This document shows positions 44,197 through 52,771 of a DNA stretch of 64,000 nt, one piece after another. Each line of letters opens with the position of its first letter. The first letter of the stretch is position 1. The stretch is from NCBI GenBank assembly GCA_964586765.1, contig CAZPHN010000003.1, forward strand, positions 43,430-107,429, given 5' to 3'. Both the position numbers and the translations under genes were made by a program. This DNA comes from UBA3263 sp964586765 (GTDB taxonomy: Bacteria > Bacteroidota > Bacteroidia > Bacteroidales > Muribaculaceae). The notes beneath the pieces are model-generated. The model had not been told where the DNA came from, made no database searches, and worked only from the letters and a program-made list of their open reading frames with translations.

Positions 44197-46071
44197 ATGA
44201 ATCGCAAATTGAAGATAAGAGATTTGACGTTGCGCGACGGTCAGCAGTCGTTGTTTGCAACCCGTATGCCTCAGTCTGAAATCGATAAGCTCCTCCCGCT
44301 TTATAAGGATGCCGGTTTCTATATTATGGAAGTATGGGGTGGCGCGGTGCCTGACTCAGTTATGCGCTATCTGGATGAGAGCCCATGGAACCGCCTGCGC
44401 ACTATTTCAGAGGCTATGGAGGGCAAGTCGCTCCTCTCTGCCCTGAGTCGCGGTCGCAACTTGTTTGGCTACGTACCTTATCCCAACAGTGTGCTTGAAG
44501 GTTTCTATAAGGAAGCCATCAAGAACGGACTGAACGTGATGCGTATTTTCGACGCGCTTAACGATATCGACAATGTGCGCGATTCAATCAAGATGATTAA
44601 TGAGCTTGGCGGCATAGCCGACGGTGCGGTATGTTATACCGTCGACCCCAAGGATGAGGAACAGAAATCATTCTTCGCTAAGCTTTTCGGCTCCAAGCCC
44701 AAAAAGATTTTTACCGACGAGTATTTCGTTGACAAAGCAAAGCAGATGGAGGCTCTTGGCGCAAAAATCATCACGCTCAAGGACATGGCGGGTCTTGTGA
44801 ACCCGAGCCGCGCAGCTTCGATTATCTCCGCGCTGAAGGCTAACGTCAGCGTCCCCGTTGACTTCCACACTCACTGTACTCCCGGCTACGGTCTGGCATC
44901 GTCAGTAATGGCAATTCTTAACGGTGTTGACATTCTCGACACCAATATCTGGTATTTCGGCGGCGGTTCCGCAGCTCCGGCAATCGAGTTAATTTATGTC
45001 TTTGCCAAGAAGCTCGGCGTAGAAGTTGAATGTAATATGGAGGCTGTAGGCAAGATTCGCGAAGCATTGGTTGACGTGCGCAAGAGCCTTGCGGCGTTTG
45101 ACCTCCAGAAAGACCACTTCCCCCGCGCGTTCAACCCGCTCGACCCGAAGGATATGCCGGCAGAAATCGACGCGCTGTTTGACCGCGCCATCGAAGCCGG
45201 AAAGGCAGGCAACGAGCAGGAAATGCTCGACCTCTGCCATCAGATTGAGGACTATTTCGGCTTCCCGAAGCCTAACGAGCTTGTTAGACAAGCCGAGGTT
45301 CCCGGAGGAATGTATTCAAACATGGTGGCTCAGCTCAAACAGCTTGGCGCAAGCGAACTGCTTGACGACGCCATGCGCCTGATACCTAAGGTACGCCGCG
45401 ATGCCGGTCTGATTCCGCTGGTGACTCCTACTTCGCAGATTGTTGGCTCACAGGCTGTTTCGCTCGCCCTTGACCGCAAGAACGGCAAGCCCGATTACTC
45501 TACTCCCTCAATGCAGTTCACCTCATTGGTAAAAGGCGAGTATGGTCATACCCCCGTAGCCATCGACCCCGCGTTCCGCGAAAAAATCACCGGCTCGCCT
45601 GAAGAAAAAGCTTATGACACCTCTAAATATAAGGAGCCGCAGAACCCCACGCTCGACGAGTTTGGCGGCGTGAAGCTTGCCGTAAATCCCGAAGAGGAGC
45701 TGCTGTTGGCTCTGTTGCCAAACGTGGCTAACGGCTTCCTTAAGAAGCGTCGCGCCGAGGAATATCAGGCTGCTCAGGCTGCCATTGCCGCCGAAGAGGA
45801 GGCTCGCCGCCTTGCCGAAGAGGCTGCCAAGCCTAAGCCCGAGCCTATTACCGGCGAGGTGCTTCAGGCTCCCATGGGTGGTACCATCATTTCCATCAAC
45901 GTCAAGCCGGGCGATGAAGTCAAGACCGGTGACCTTCTGCTCGTTTACGAGGCTATGAAGATGGAAAATGAGGTTGAGGCAGAACATCCCGCCGTTATCA
46001 AGCGCGTGTTTGTCGAGCCCGGTCAGGTGGTTGGTCTTGAAGCTAACCTGATTGAATTTGAAGAGAACTGA
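44197..46071 (+). CDS. Biotin-dependent carboxyltransferase (oxaloacetate decarboxylase alpha / pyruvate carboxylase subunit B type)
   Basis: A 624-residue enzyme. The N-terminal TIM-barrel carboxyltransferase starts LKIRDLTLRDGQQSLFATRM and has the metal-site pattern VPVDFHTHCTPGYG. The C-terminal biotinyl domain carries the biotinylated Lys588 in EAMKMENE, joined by an Ala/Glu-rich linker (about 530-550). This subunit either transfers CO2 between oxaloacetate/pyruvate and biotin as part of a Na+ pump, or as part of a two-subunit pyruvate carboxylase; the partners are not in the window, so the exact reaction is open. The stop overlaps the next ATG by one base. Confidence 0.93.
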   Translation: MNRKLKIRDLTLRDGQQSLFATRMPQSEIDKLLPLYKDAGFYIMEVWGGAVPDSVMRYLDESPWNRLRTISEAMEGKSLLSALSRGRNLFGYVPYPNSVLEGFYKEAIKNGLNVMRIFDALNDIDNVRDSIKMINELGGIADGAVCYTVDPKDEEQKSFFAKLFGSKPKKIFTDEYFVDKAKQMEALGAKIITLKDMAGLVNPSRAASIISALKANVSVPVDFHTHCTPGYGLASSVMAILNGVDILDTNIWYFGGGSAAPAIELIYVFAKKLGVEVECNMEAVGKIREALVDVRKSLAAFDLQKDHFPRAFNPLDPKDMPAEIDALFDRAIEAGKAGNEQEMLDLCHQIEDYFGFPKPNELVRQAEVPGGMYSNMVAQLKQLGASELLDDAMRLIPKVRRDAGLIPLVTPTSQIVGSQAVSLALDRKNGKPDYSTPSMQFTSLVKGEYGHTPVAIDPAFREKITGSPEEKAYDTSKYKEPQNPTLDEFGGVKLAVNPEEELLLALLPNVANGFLKKRRAEEYQAAQAAIAAEEEARRLAEEAAKPKPEPITGEVLQAPMGGTIISINVKPGDEVKTGDLLLVYEAMKMENEVEAEHPAVIKRVFVEPGQVVGLEANLIEFEEN

Positions 46072-46913
46072 TGATTCGTCGGTTCCTTCCCATACTTATT
46101 ATACTTTTCGGATTGGTCGGTTGCCGCAATAATGCGGTGACCGACAAACCGATTGTAACGGTCAGCATTGAGCCTCAGCGATGGGTTGCCGAGCGGCTTG
46201 TTGGCGACAAAATGGAGGTTCGTTCCCTGCTTGGACGCGGGGGCAATCCGGAGAGCTACGAGCCGTCGTTCAGCCATTTGGCGTCGCTTGAGCGCAGCCG
46301 CGTTTACATGACCGTTGGCAATCTTGGCTTCGAGGACGCTATCATCAAAAAGATTTCAGCCAATAATCCTGATTTGCGCATTGTATGCACTTCTGACTCC
46401 ATCAGGCTGCTCCACGCCACTCACGGCGACCATGACCACGGGGCAGACCCCCACGTATGGAGCTCAGCGGTAAACATGCGCGTCATGGCGCGGAATATGC
46501 TGCAGGTTCTCCTTGAGATAGATCCGGATAATGCCGAAACCTATCAGCGTAACTATGAGTCGCTTACCGCGCATATCGACTCCGTCAATGCCGCCTGTGA
46601 CTCCATTCTCGCCCCGGTGAGCGGCGCGACATTCCTTGTCTGGCATCCGTCGCTGAGCTATTTCGCGCGTGACTATGGACTTACGCAGCTTTCGGTCGGC
46701 GCAGAGGGCAAGGAACACTCTGTCAGCGAGACCAAGGAGCTCCTTGAGCGTGTCAGCGCGACCGGAGCCGACGTTTTTCTTATCCAGAAGGATTTTGATT
46801 CATCGCAAGCCCAGACCTTGGCGCGCGAGCTCCGTACCGTTGTTATTGACCCAATGAATTATGAGTGGGATACTGAAATGCTCCATACCGCCCGAGGTAT
46901 TGCCGGGAACTGA
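46071..46913 (+). CDS. Metal ABC transporter substrate-binding lipoprotein (ZnuA/TroA type)
   Basis: A 280-residue exported lipoprotein: signal peptide with lipobox FGLVGC (Cys18), then a cluster-9 solute-binding fold. Candidate metal ligands are the histidine-rich loop GDHDHGADPHVWSS (about residues 124-137) and the WHPSLSYF histidine. The closest known families carry Zn2+ or Mn2+. It starts on the last base of the carboxyltransferase gene and is followed after 16 bases by an ATPase gene. No permease gene is found next to them. Confidence 0.92.
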   Translation: MIRRFLPILIILFGLVGCRNNAVTDKPIVTVSIEPQRWVAERLVGDKMEVRSLLGRGGNPESYEPSFSHLASLERSRVYMTVGNLGFEDAIIKKISANNPDLRIVCTSDSIRLLHATHGDHDHGADPHVWSSAVNMRVMARNMLQVLLEIDPDNAETYQRNYESLTAHIDSVNAACDSILAPVSGATFLVWHPSLSYFARDYGLTQLSVGAEGKEHSVSETKELLERVSATGADVFLIQKDFDSSQAQTLARELRTVVIDPMNYEWDTEMLHTARGIAGN

Positions 46914-46929
46914 CTTGCGCCCCGAGCTT

Positions 46930-47580
46930 ATGCGGGTGAGCCATCTTGAAATGGTGCGCAACGGCAAGCGAGTGCTCGAAAATATCAACTTTTCGGTGCG
47001 TCGCGGCGATTTTTTTGCCGTAACGGGTCCGAATGGAGGCGGAAAGACCACGCTTATGCGCATAATTCTCGGACTTTTGCAACCTTCTGCCGGACAGGTC
47101 GAGTTTTTACAGAAAGGGTTGCGCACCGGCTATCTGCCCCAGAAATCGCGTGTCGATTCCCGGTTCCCTATTTCCGTCCGCGAGGCGGTTGCCTCAGGGT
47201 TGCTCGGCGTCAAGGGGTTGAGCCGCACGGAGATAAACGGGCGGGTAGGGGAGATGCTCAATCTTGTGGAGGTTGCCGACCATGCCGACAAGGCGTTTGG
47301 CGCGCTGAGCGGCGGTCAGCAGCAGCGTGTGTTGCTTGCGCGGGCAATAATTTCCCGCCCGGAGCTGCTGGTGCTCGACGAGCCGCTGAGCTATGTCGAC
47401 AAGCACTTTGAGCAGCGTATCTACGACATTATCCGTGAGCTGTCAGCCCATACTACCATTCTCCTTGTCAGCCATGAGATTACGGCTATCGCCGAGATGG
47501 CAAACAGGCATATCATCATTGACCGTACATTGACCGAATGTCACTCTGCAAAACACTTTGTGCGCATGAACTGGGTTTGA
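46930..47580 (+). CDS. Metal ABC transporter ATP-binding protein (ZnuC type)
   Basis: A 216-residue ATPase from ATG 46930 (the frame extends upstream to another ATG at 46861, but that would overlap the binding protein by 53 bases and add a stretch unlike the family). Walker A is GPNGGGKTT, the signature LSGGQQQRVLLARA, and Walker B LLVLDEP, with the H-loop LLVSHE. It should energise import of Zn2+ or a similar metal with the lipoprotein encoded upstream. A membrane subunit is missing from the local cluster and must lie elsewhere. Confidence 0.93.
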   Translation: MRVSHLEMVRNGKRVLENINFSVRRGDFFAVTGPNGGGKTTLMRIILGLLQPSAGQVEFLQKGLRTGYLPQKSRVDSRFPISVREAVASGLLGVKGLSRTEINGRVGEMLNLVEVADHADKAFGALSGGQQQRVLLARAIISRPELLVLDEPLSYVDKHFEQRIYDIIRELSAHTTILLVSHEITAIAEMANRHIIIDRTLTECHSAKHFVRMNWV

Positions 47581-47651
47581 ACATTTCCCGCCATAGTAGC
47601 GTTATATAGGTAAAAATAGATGAATATTTAACCGATTTAACCCTTAAAACT

Positions 47652-47798
47652 ATGGCAAACAACAAGATTAAAAACCAAAAGACATATCCCGGTGCTGGAA
47701 TTGACGCCGTTAATCCCGGAAAGGTAGACGCTTGTCTCGAAGAGCAGTATACCCGCGAACTCAACAACAATCCCCGCAATCAAGGTCAAATAGTTTAA
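47652..47798 (+). CDS. Small hypothetical protein, 48 residues
   Basis: ATG 47652 to TAA 47798 encodes a soluble, basic peptide (MANNKIKNQKTYPGAGIDAV, then EEQYTRELNNNPRNQG). It is too short for usual gene finding but has a clean start, a typical composition and no strong overlapping frame, and it stands 71 bases after the ABC ATPase gene and ends just before the convergent lptD stop (47799). Similar small asparagine-rich proteins are common in Bacteroidales. Function unknown. Confidence 0.55.
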   Translation: MANNKIKNQKTYPGAGIDAVNPGKVDACLEEQYTRELNNNPRNQGQIV

Positions 47799-50456
47799 TT
47801 AATACCACTGCATCATGTCGGCGGTCGATGACCGCTTGTCGTACTTGAGGTCCGATAGGAGCGACGACTTTACCGCAATATGGAAGTTGTAGCTTTTATA
47901 CGGACCTAACGGCACAAAGCTTGCAGTCATGGTAAAGCAGTGGAGGTCTCGGCTTATATTGCAGTTCATATATGCGATTTTTTTCAGATCGAAGTTATAT
48001 GATGCCGAGAATGAGAAATTCCAGTTAGGCGTGGGGTTGATACTTCCGCTGAAACTGAGGTTCTGGGTCCACTTTCCGTTATACTCCATGGTCTTTTTAT
48101 TGAAAGTGCCGTAACCGTAGTTTACGGAGTAGCTTACCGACAGATTCCACGGGAATGCCCAGTGGAGATAGCCGTCGGCATCAAATTCGCCCGCGCCCGA
48201 GGCGGATTTTTTCTTTTTGCTCTTACCCGTAGTGTCCGACACTGAGTCTGCGTCCTCATCGGTCTGTTCATCTGACTTCTTGCGGAAACGGGCAAAGAGT
48301 TTCTTAAACGTATCGTTATTGAAATTATAGCTGAAACTGGTGCCGGTCGAGGATAGGCGTCCCCAGCCCTTGCCGGAGGTCAGTCGCAGGGTGTTGCTGC
48401 GGTATGGAGTGCCGTACTGGTTTAGCTTATAGGTATATACGTCCCATACCGCCGAGAGGTTGAGGTTGAATCCCTTGGTCAGACGCAGCAGGATTGACGT
48501 GTTAAGGTTTGACCAGTTGAGCGAGTCGGCGGCAAAGTTATAACTCTGACCGAGCGAGAGGTTCTCGATAAGCGAAATCTTGCGCTCGCCCGTAGAGTCA
48601 TTGTCGCTTTTAACCTTCATTTCAAGATTGTTGGCAAGACTGAAACTCAAAACGCCCTGCCGTCCGCGGCTCGGTGTGCCGAACGATGCGCCCGGGAAGT
48701 ATGAGTATTGATTTATCTTGGTCTCGCCGTTCTTGTCAACATAAGAATACTCGCCGTAATAGCCCCAGAAGGGTGCCCCGAAATCAGGCGCGCCTGACAT
48801 GCTGATGGTGGGGGTCATCACATGGCGAATCATCTTGATTTTCTTGCCGAAAATGCCGAGCGGCTGCCAGAAACCGTAAAGTTTCGTAGAGAAACTCAGC
48901 GAGGCGGAAAAGTCAAACACATTGTAGAAATTATATGTCGTATCGCAGACCTCCGCAGCCGCGTTGGGGTCCCACTGGCGGCGCACCTTCTGCGTGTACA
49001 TTCGGTCCGTCAGCGAAATACTCGGCGTAATGTTTATGTATTTCAGTAGCTGGAAGGTAGCAGAGATAGGCACTGAATGGCGCATGCCGTTTTTCCAATC
49101 CTTTATCAGCGATTTATGGAAAAACTCATCCTGTTTCGCCATTAGTGAGTTCTGGAGTTGTCCGGAATAGGAGAGCTTGATTTTCTCATACCAGCGTTCG
49201 GCTCCTACGGGGCGTTTGCGCTTGAACGGCGCGGTCTGCGTCATGGTCAGCGTGAGGTTAGGGAACGATACGTTAAGCATCTCATCCGATGACCGCTGAG
49301 TGATGTTCAACGACGCAGATGCCGACCATTTCGACCCCGGAAAACGGTATGTCACATTGACCGTCGAGCTCTTGGTGTTTTCCGTAAAGTTATTGCTGTA
49401 ATAAGAGTTGACATCCTTACGCGAATAGCCGCTCGTTGCAAAGTTGACCGAGGCTGAGAAGGTCATGTTAGGGTTGAACTTCGAGTCTTGCTGATGGCTC
49501 CATATTACCTGAAAATTCGTTGCCTTCGAATAGTCGGGCGAGCCCTTTTCGCCGTCAACTGTCCGCAGGTAGCTTACCGAGACGTTACCGGCAAATTTAT
49601 AGCGTTTTACGTACGATGACCGTGCATTGACGCCCCATGTCCCTTTGGTATAGAGCTGACCCGTCAGCGCGAGGTCGACGTTGTCGTTTATCGCGAAATA
49701 ATATCCACCGTTGTCAAGATAAAAACCGCGGCGGTAGTCATCGCCCACGGTAGGGAAGATAATGCCCGATGAGTATTTCTTCGTAAAGGGAAAATAGCCG
49801 AAAGGCACTGCGATAGGCAACGGCAGACCGGCAAGCACCATGTATGCCGGACCGGTAACGATGTTGCTGCCCGGCTTTACCTTACCCTTGGTGATTTGAA
49901 GATGGAAGTGGGGATGTTCGTGGTCGTCACAGGTAGTATACTTGCCGTCTTTGATGTAAAACTCGCCGTTTTCAATCCTTTTTGCCTGTCCGCCGGTAAG
50001 ATAGCCTTCGCCCTGCTGCGTGATTACGTTGGTAATGTAGCCGCGTTCGGTCTTGAAATTGTAGCTCATTATTTCCGAATCGTAGCTCTCGCCCCCTTGC
50101 GAGAAATTAGGCAGTCCCTTTGTGATTCCGATAGAGTCGGTCACTCCGGAGGCGTTGACATTGCTTGTCTGAAGATCAAGGTCAATGTTTTCGGCGGTGA
50201 GCGTCAGGTCGCCGTAGCTTACCTTGCTGTCGCCGAACATGAAAGTCTTGTTTCTGCCAATGACAATCATCGAGTCTTGAGCCGAGAAATTGACCTGATT
50301 GTCAAGGTCAGCCTTCTCCCTGATGATTCTTTTCTTGATTACTACGGGTATAGAGTCCTGTGCCGCAGGGTCCAATAGCGAGTCGGTCGGTTCGGCGGCG
50401 GATGCAACTAAACAGACTAAAAACGAAACTAATATATATATAATGCGTCGGCGCAC
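47799..50456 (-). CDS. lptD: LPS-assembly outer-membrane protein LptD
   Basis: An 885-residue outer-membrane protein that inserts LPS into the outer leaflet with LptE. Signal peptide residues about 1-20. An N-terminal OstA-like beta-jellyroll (about 60-200: KVSYGDLTLTAENIDLDLQT, KRIENGEFYIKDGKYT) is followed by the large 26-strand barrel, with LptD patterns such as LPLPIAVPFGYFPFTKKYSS and FYLDNGGYYF. It starts with GTG (50456). It ends against the small 48-residue gene without a gap on the opposite strand. A -7 box on the minus strand (TAACTTTG) lies at 50490-50483. Confidence 0.93.
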   Translation of the reverse strand: MRRRIIYILVSFLVCLVASAAEPTDSLLDPAAQDSIPVVIKKRIIREKADLDNQVNFSAQDSMIVIGRNKTFMFGDSKVSYGDLTLTAENIDLDLQTSNVNASGVTDSIGITKGLPNFSQGGESYDSEIMSYNFKTERGYITNVITQQGEGYLTGGQAKRIENGEFYIKDGKYTTCDDHEHPHFHLQITKGKVKPGSNIVTGPAYMVLAGLPLPIAVPFGYFPFTKKYSSGIIFPTVGDDYRRGFYLDNGGYYFAINDNVDLALTGQLYTKGTWGVNARSSYVKRYKFAGNVSVSYLRTVDGEKGSPDYSKATNFQVIWSHQQDSKFNPNMTFSASVNFATSGYSRKDVNSYYSNNFTENTKSSTVNVTYRFPGSKWSASASLNITQRSSDEMLNVSFPNLTLTMTQTAPFKRKRPVGAERWYEKIKLSYSGQLQNSLMAKQDEFFHKSLIKDWKNGMRHSVPISATFQLLKYINITPSISLTDRMYTQKVRRQWDPNAAAEVCDTTYNFYNVFDFSASLSFSTKLYGFWQPLGIFGKKIKMIRHVMTPTISMSGAPDFGAPFWGYYGEYSYVDKNGETKINQYSYFPGASFGTPSRGRQGVLSFSLANNLEMKVKSDNDSTGERKISLIENLSLGQSYNFAADSLNWSNLNTSILLRLTKGFNLNLSAVWDVYTYKLNQYGTPYRSNTLRLTSGKGWGRLSSTGTSFSYNFNNDTFKKLFARFRKKSDEQTDEDADSVSDTTGKSKKKKSASGAGEFDADGYLHWAFPWNLSVSYSVNYGYGTFNKKTMEYNGKWTQNLSFSGSINPTPNWNFSFSASYNFDLKKIAYMNCNISRDLHCFTMTASFVPLGPYKSYNFHIAVKSSLLSDLKYDKRSSTADMMQWY

Positions 50457-50482
50457 GACTTTTTATCACGTGAAAATTCACG

Positions 50483-50490
50483 CAAAGTTA
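50483..50490 (-). promoter_or_regulatory. Promoter -7 box of lptD
   Basis: TAACTTTG on the minus strand 26 bases before the GTG start. A small palindrome GTGAATTTTCAC (50481-50470) lies between box and start. Confidence 0.5.
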
Positions 50491-50589
50491 CGCATTATTA
50501 GTGAAAAATAAAAAATGAAAAATGAAAAATAACTTAAACTTTGCTGCTTTCTTTGCGTTTTTTTGCGGTCGAAGGGGGCGAACGGCGTG

Positions 50590-50597
50590 TAACTTTG
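50590..50597 (+). promoter_or_regulatory. Promoter -7 box of the DUF4373 gene
   Basis: TAACTTTG, 24 bases before ATG 50622. It shows that the longer reading frame from 50541 is not the true start. Confidence 0.55.
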
Positions 50598-50621
50598 CAC
50601 AAAAAAACACTTATTTTGATT

Positions 50622-51287
50622 ATGGCAAAGAAAAAAATTGACACCCCGCGCTCATTCGCTCACGACTCAAACGCCCGTAACTCCGCAAAAATCATCAAAC
50701 TCCGCCTTGCCCACGGTGCCGCCGGCTATGGAGTCTATTTCATGCTCCTCGAACGCCTGCGTGAAAGCCCTGACTATCAGGCGGAGATAGATTATGATGT
50801 CCTCGCCTACGACCTTCGCGAGTCTCCCGAACTGATTCGCTCCGTAATCGAAGACTTCGGACTGTTCATCATCGCTGACGACGGCAAGACCTTCCATAGC
50901 TCCACCATGACCATCCGCATGACCGCCCAATACGTTGTCTCCGCTCCCGTCGAGGCGGCACCCGCTCAGTCTGCAGCTCCCGTTGAGATTGCTGAACCTG
51001 AACCCGTCGAAGTCGCTCCCGTCGATGACATAGTCCCCGAGGCAAGCCCTGACGCTGCGCAGCCAGAAGAAGAGCCAGTAGCTGACTTGCAGACCATGAT
51101 TGACCGAACCTGCTCCGATGGCAGATGGCTGGCAGAAATTGCCGCCAACTACGACTGCACCACCAAATACGTCGTCAAAAAACTCCGCAAAGAAATCCGC
51201 ACCTACTGCCTCACCAACGCCGTTACCCCCGCCTCCATCGCCGACCTCCAAACCATCGCCCTCGACTGGTTCGATGGCAAAATCTAA
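50622..51287 (+). CDS. DUF4373 (Lin1244/Lin1753-like) domain protein
   Basis: A 221-residue protein from ATG 50622. The N-terminal DUF4373 (about 8-100) is clear: SFAHDSNARNSAKIIKLRLA, GAAGYGVYFMLLERL, YDVLAYDLRE, IIEDFGLF-type helices. An Ala/Pro/Glu-rich linker (about 115-160) joins it to a C-terminal helical region (about 165-221). DUF4373 proteins often resemble N-terminal domains of phage and plasmid replication initiators, but no other mobile gene is near. The start at 50541 is rejected because a promoter lies between. Confidence 0.85.
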   Translation: MAKKKIDTPRSFAHDSNARNSAKIIKLRLAHGAAGYGVYFMLLERLRESPDYQAEIDYDVLAYDLRESPELIRSVIEDFGLFIIADDGKTFHSSTMTIRMTAQYVVSAPVEAAPAQSAAPVEIAEPEPVEVAPVDDIVPEASPDAAQPEEEPVADLQTMIDRTCSDGRWLAEIAANYDCTTKYVVKKLRKEIRTYCLTNAVTPASIADLQTIALDWFDGKI

Positions 51288-51311
51288 CCCCATCGCACTG
51301 GCAACATTGCT

Positions 51312-51383
51312 TGGGGGCGGCATGCGTCCTCGCGTGCCGGTAACCTTACTAATTCTCAATTAATTATAGGCGCACGAGGACGC
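51312..51383. repeat. Intergenic hairpin elements of the GCGTCCTCGCG family
   Basis: A hairpin GGCATGCG-TCCT-CGCGTGCC (51319-51338) with the preceding TGGGGGCG matches the first hairpin of 16615-16659. An inverse-oriented copy follows at 51369-51383 (GGCGCACGAGGACGC). They lie between the DUF4373 gene and the PH-domain gene and may serve as a terminator. Confidence 0.7.
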
Positions 51384-51477
51384 TTTACTTATATCGAATA
51401 TCCCAACAGGTCGGCAATTTCAAACAGAGCCATTAAAAAAGGAAAGGCGCACTCCGCTGCGCCGTCACCCCCGGGTA

Positions 51478-51508
51478 TTGCACAAACGCGGAAAATTCAC
51501 TATCTTTG
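51478..51508 (+). promoter_or_regulatory. Promoter of the PH-domain gene, leaderless
   Basis: TTG (51478-51480), a 20-base spacer and TATCTTTG (51501-51508), then GGTA... with the ATG starting at 51513, four bases after the box. Transcription should begin at or within a base or two of the ATG. Confidence 0.75.
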
Positions 51509-51512
51509 CGGT

Positions 51513-51932
51513 ATGGAAAAGGTTTATAAATCAAAGGTGGCAAAGTGGTATCTGTGGTTTTGCATAGGTATGTCCTTCGCTTTCGTGGGCTCGATATATC
51601 TATGTTATAAGTCTACTTGGGTCCTTCTGATTGATATAGTCCTGATGGGGATTTGCCTGATTATGCTGTATGACATGCTGCTGCATACGGATTATACCAT
51701 AGATGGCGATAGACTGCATATAAGGTGTGGCGTTTTATTCCGGATGGATTTGCCTATTTCACAAATCAGCGAAATTGCCCATAAGTCAACAATCCTTTCG
51801 TCCCCTGCCTTATCCGCAAAGCGCATAGGAATAAGATACGGCAAAAAGCGATGGGTGTACGTCTCGCCCAAAAATCAGGAAGAATTCATCTCCGACCTGA
51901 AATCCATCAACCCCGCAATCGAAATCAGTTAA
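51513..51932 (+). CDS. Membrane protein with bacterial PH domain (bPH_4 type)
   Basis: A 139-residue protein with two membrane helices (about residues 12-32 and 37-55) and a C-terminal PH-like domain of the bPH_4/DUF1200 type (TDYTIDGDRLHIRCGVLFRM, ISQISEIAHKSTILSSPALS, YVSPKNQEEFISDLKS). Function unknown; related proteins are small membrane components. The promoter directly abuts the ATG, so the mRNA should be leaderless; the next in-frame ATG (51570) would cut the first helix, supporting the start at 51513. Confidence 0.9.
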   Translation: MEKVYKSKVAKWYLWFCIGMSFAFVGSIYLCYKSTWVLLIDIVLMGICLIMLYDMLLHTDYTIDGDRLHIRCGVLFRMDLPISQISEIAHKSTILSSPALSAKRIGIRYGKKRWVYVSPKNQEEFISDLKSINPAIEIS

Positions 51933-52013
51933 CCTCGCGCCATAAAAATCGGCGTTTTTTGCCGATGCAAAACATTTTTCATCCTTAATTTTTCATTTTT
52001 CATTTAATTTTCG

Positions 52014-52021
52014 TACCTTTG
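52014..52021 (+). promoter_or_regulatory. Promoter -7 box of the rplY-pth-hslR operon
   Basis: TACCTTTG, about 75 bases before the rplY ATG, giving a leader of about 70 bases. No clear -33 TTG. Confidence 0.5.
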
Positions 52022-52096
52022 CAGCCAGTTTTCCAGACGTGTGATGGGAAATTTAACGTAATGTTTAATTTTGAGTAACACAAAACAAAAAGCAAA

Positions 52097-52753
52097 ATGA
52101 AAACTTTTGAACTGACCGCCGAACCCCGTACTGACCTCGGCAAGAAAGCAACCAAGGCTCTCCGCGCCGAAGGTAAAATCCCCGCAGTTATCAACGGCGG
52201 CGAAGTTGTAACCCTTCCTTATACCGGCACTCTCAAGCCCGGTGAGAAACTCGTTGAAATCGAGGATGGCAAGGGTCTGATTACCACTGATATCGTTGTA
52301 ACCAACGAAGCAGTGCGCAAACTTATCTACACTCCTGAAATCTACGCTATCGACCTCGAAGTTAACGGCGAAAAGCGTCACGCAGTCCTGAAGGAGATTC
52401 AGTTCCACCCCGTTAAGGACAACATCCTCCACATCGATTTCCTTGAAGTTAACGACAAGAAGCCCGTGGTTATCGAGGTTCCCGTTATGCTTGAAGGTCA
52501 CGCCGAAGGTGTTAAGGCCGGTGGTAAGCTCCAGCTCAACATGAAGAAGCTCCGCGTTCGCGCTATCTACACCAACGTTCCCGAGAAGCTCGTTATCAAC
52601 GTTGATAACCTCGGTCTCGGCAAGACCATTCAGGTTGGTGACATCCACTTCGAAGGTCTTGAGCTCATCAACGCCAAGAATGCCGTTGTCTGCACCGTGG
52701 CTCTGACCCGCGCTGCCCGTGGTGCCGCTGCCGCTGCTGCTGCCGGCAAGTAA
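52097..52753 (+). CDS. rplY: Ribosomal protein bL25 / Ctc
   Basis: A 218-residue Ctc-type bL25: the N-terminal 5S rRNA-binding domain begins FELTAEPRTDLGKKATKALR, and a C-terminal TL5-like domain (about 100-190) includes IYTNVPEKLVINVDNLGLGK. The tail is alanine-rich. It is in the large ribosomal subunit. It is followed after 18 bases by pth, the usual neighbour in many bacteria, in one operon with an S4-domain gene. Confidence 0.97.
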   Translation: MKTFELTAEPRTDLGKKATKALRAEGKIPAVINGGEVVTLPYTGTLKPGEKLVEIEDGKGLITTDIVVTNEAVRKLIYTPEIYAIDLEVNGEKRHAVLKEIQFHPVKDNILHIDFLEVNDKKPVVIEVPVMLEGHAEGVKAGGKLQLNMKKLRVRAIYTNVPEKLVINVDNLGLGKTIQVGDIHFEGLELINAKNAVVCTVALTRAARGAAAAAAAGK

Positions 52754-52771
52754 TCTTCCCGGTAACCGCCT

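Noticed and set aside
50541..50621. Upstream extension of the DUF4373 protein to the ATG at 50541
   Set aside because: A promoter -7 box (50590-50597) lies inside the extension and the added residues do not fit the domain start.
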